From NCBI GenBank assembly GCA_963575745.1, contig CAUYUJ010014175.1, positions 97,753-161,752 on the forward strand: 64,000 nt of DNA. Reading direction: 5' to 3'. Origin of the DNA: Prorocentrum cordatum (lineage: Eukaryota; Sar; Dinophyceae; Prorocentrales; Prorocentraceae). This document shows, piece after piece, positions 61,660-64,000 of this stretch. The position numbers and the translations under genes are program-made. The notes under the pieces are model-generated. The model was not told the DNA's origin. It ran no database searches and saw nothing but the letters and a program-made list of their open reading frames with translations. Each line of letters starts with the position of its first letter. The stretch's first letter is position 1.

Positions 61660-64000
61660 GGGAGGAGGGAGGACGACGACGACGACGACGACGCAAGAGC
61701 GCGCGCGCACGCTTTTGTTGAAAATCCGTGTTGCGAAACCTTGGGTTCTTGTAGGTTTTTTGGACGCACGATTTTGAAATCCTTCTGAAACCGATGGTTT
61801 TTGAAGGATCTCGGCATACGCCCGCAACGACGCGCGCGTCTGCACTTCGTCCCGTTTTTTGCAGAGGATTCTCGCGACGGCAAACGCGCAAGGGCGTTCG
61901 ACAGATTTCGACATGCGCGCGCGCGAAGCCCGTGTGGTAGCATTTTGTGAAAATCTTGGAAAACCTATGGTTTTCTTAAGATTTCGCAAGACCTCACGCG
62001 GAAGCTTCTTTAGCAAATCAGTGTTGCGAAACCATGTGTTTTTGCATGTTTTTCGGAAACTCGATTGCGAAATCCTTCCGACACCGAAGGTTTTTGAAGG
62101 ATTTCGGTATGCGCGCGCGACGACGCGCGCGTGTGCACTTCGTCCCATTTTGTGCAAAGGATTCGCGAAAAAGTGTTATGTTAGAACAAAAAATGTCACC
62201 GCATAGAGTTTTTTTACAAAGGAACCGCAGGGGGGGGGATACCGGCTAAGCTGGGATAGTACGAATTCATATTTAAGATGGACATGTGGTCAGAATCATA
62301 CGTAATTTACAACACGCGCGGGGTAACCGATAAGTCCCCGGGGGGGGGGGTAGAATCTATTAGTCTTTCAGAAAGGAGAACCCACTCTGCGGAACTTGAA
62401 GTCGTCATCCCCACTGCTCGCGCAAACATCCCACCCACCCACCCGCAACTTGGTTTGCAAAACCTGTTAAGACCGACTACGACGACACCGACGACAACGA
62501 CTAGGACGACACCGACGACGTCTCCGACGACTTCGACGACGACAACGACGCCGACGCCGACGACGACGAAGACGACGACGACGACGCCAACGAAGGCGAC
62601 GACGAGGAAGGAGGAAGGACGACGACGGCGACAACGACGACAACGACGAAGGAGGAGGGAGGACGGTGACGACGCGAACGACGACGAAGGAGGAAGGACG
62701 GCGACGCCGACGACGACAACGACGAGGGAGGAGGGAAGACGACGACGACAACGACGACGACGACGGCGACGACATAGGAGGGACGACGATGAGACGCCGA
62801 CGACGGACGACGACGACGACGTGGGAGGAGGAGGAAGGACGACCACGGCGACAACGACGATGGAAACGACCACGACGCCAAAGAGGACGACGACGACAAA
62901 CAGGAGAAAAGACAGAGGACGACGTAGGCGACGACGACGACGACGCGGGAGGAGGGAGGACGGCGACGACGACGACGACGACGCAAGAGCGCGCGCGCAC
63001 GCTTTTGTTGAAAATCCGTGTTGCGAAACCTTGGGTTCTTGTAGGTTTTTTGGACGCACGATTTTGAAATCCTTCTGAAACCGATGGTTTTTGAGGGTTT
63101 TCGGCATACGTCCGCGACGACGCGCGCGTCTGCACTTCGTCCCATTTTTTGCAGAGGATTCTCGCGATGGCACACGCGCGAGGGCGTTCGACAGATTTCG
63201 ACATGCGCGCGCGCGAAGCCCGTGTGGTAGCATTTTGTGAACGTCTTGGAAAACCTATGGTTTTTTTTTAGATTTCGCAAGACCTCACGCGGAAGTTTCT
63301 TTAGCAAATCAGTGTTGCGAAACCATGTGTTTTTGCATGTTTTTCGGAAACTCGATTGCGAAATCCTTCCGGCACCGAAAGTTTTATTTCTGGCATGCGC
63401 GCGCGACGACGCGCGCGTGCGCACTTCGTCCCGTTTTTTGCAAGGGATTCGTGAACAAGTGCTATGTTAGACAGAAAAATGTCACCGCATAGTGTTATTT
63501 GACAGGGAACTGCAGGGGGGGGGGATACCGGCTTGGCTGGGATGATACGAATTCATATTTAGGATGGACATGTGGTCAGAATCACACGTGATTTACGGCA
63601 CGCGCGGGGGACCCGATAAGTCCGGGGGGGGGGGTAGAATCTAATAGTCTTTTAGAAAGGAGAATCCATTTTGACTGTCTTGAAGCTGTCCTCTCCATTG
63701 CTCGTGCAAACATCCCACCCACCCACCCGCAACTTGGTTTGCAAGAACCTGTTCAGACCGACTACGACGACACCGACGACAACGACTAGGACGACACCGA
63801 CGACGTCTCCGACGACTTCGACGACGACAACGACGCCGACGCCGACGACGACGAAGACGACGACGACGACGCTAACGAAGGCGACGACGAGGGAGGAAGG
63901 ACGACGACGGCGACAACGACGACAACGGCGACAACGACGAGGGAGGAGGGAGGACGGCGACGACGCGAACGACGACGAAGGAGGAAGGACGGCGACGCCG
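56795..64000. repeat. Higher-order tandem array, units of 1.16-1.62 kb (five complete, one cut by the edge)
   Basis: The marker GCAAACATCCCACCC, followed by CCCGCAACTTG, occurs at 56854, 58017, 59310, 60932, 62422 and 63706. Each ordinary unit has the marker, a GAC/GAG/ACG-rich part of 0.35-0.75 kb, and a T-rich part made of two diverged monomers of about 290 bp (GTGTTGCGAAACC[TA]TG...GGTTTTTGAAGGATTTCGGC...CTTCGTCCC). The tail contains GGGATACCGGCT...GCTGGGAT, CATATTTA and CCGATAAGTCC followed by a G run. The long Thr/Lys/Arg and Ser/Val/Arg frames are products of the GAC-rich part. The array continues beyond 64000. Confidence 0.9.
59345..60890. repeat. Divergent unit within the array
   Basis: Between the third and fourth markers the usual GAC-rich and T-rich parts are replaced. 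59345-59650 is a degraded ACG/GAT-like part. A minus frame there reads as a hydrophobic peptide (MDISIFSVFAIIGTVLASAV), probably an artefact of CGT/ATC triplets. 59650-60060 has no recognisable feature. 60070-60370 is a CCCAAGAGGCCC-type minisatellite (locus 4) and 60380-60720 is unassigned. The tail from 60725 (GATGCCGGCCTGGCTGGGAT) matches the normal unit end loosely. Confidence 0.7.

Noticed and set aside
56899-63424. Repeated 200-440 codon ORFs in the right-hand array
   Set aside because: They read the GAC/GAG-rich repeat part, exist on both strands, and recur only because the units recur.

Overview
The window looks like nuclear DNA of a core dinoflagellate. The species cannot be fixed from sequence alone. 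The case rests on a dinoflagellate-type retrotransposon Gag at the left edge, three LINE elements or fragments of kinds common in these genomes, several uncharacterised protein families that I recognise as multicopy in dinoflagellates, and a 22-nt match (18/22) to the dinoflagellate spliced leader just upstream of an intronless gene. The DNA is GC-rich and saturated with satellites and microsatellites. I see no rRNA, tRNA, CRISPR array or bacterial-type operon. Family assignments are from memory of sequence patterns; no search was run.

Layout. 1-0.6 kb: edge-truncated Gag on the minus strand. 1.5-9.5 kb: repeats, including a CAT array and a GAT array in opposite orientations, a 160-180 bp tandem repeat and an AGGCTTCTGAG minisatellite. 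10.1-12.1 kb: LINE-A (minus), 5'-truncated, with an intact RT core and one in-frame stop. 13.36-14.81 kb: the best protein-coding gene in the window, a 459-aa basic/acidic protein with the spliced-leader relict 51 nt before its ATG. 15.7-16.4 kb: 3' fragment of another LINE. 16.7-31.3 kb: almost gene-free repeat landscape containing a roughly 150-bp inverted-repeat element family (five or six copies in the window, four with candidate 7-9 bp target-site duplications), a 680-bp telomere-like array and many minisatellites. 32.7-35.0 kb: decayed copy of a multicopy dinoflagellate protein. 36.0-37.5 kb: about 16 copies of a 90-bp minisatellite.

37.8-42.1 kb: three minus-strand coding loci in a row. 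42.06-47.80 kb: LINE-B (plus), nearly full length (zinc finger/coiled-coil ORF1, endonuclease, RT, RNase H) but frameshifted. 48.1-53.1 kb: minus-strand coding segments interrupted by poly-C/G runs. 53.8-56.1 kb: tandem duplications and a 1-kb TCC tract. 56.8-64 kb: an array of 1.2-1.6 kb units in a higher-order order, continuing past the right edge.

The cellular genes I can support are few, uncharacterised and mostly on the minus strand, which fits the unidirectional clusters known in dinoflagellates. Most are frameshifted, so either pseudogenes or long-read assembly errors at homopolymers. Most long open frames here (TCC, GAG, GAT, GAC arrays and the 90-bp satellite) are by-products of period-3 repeats, not genes.
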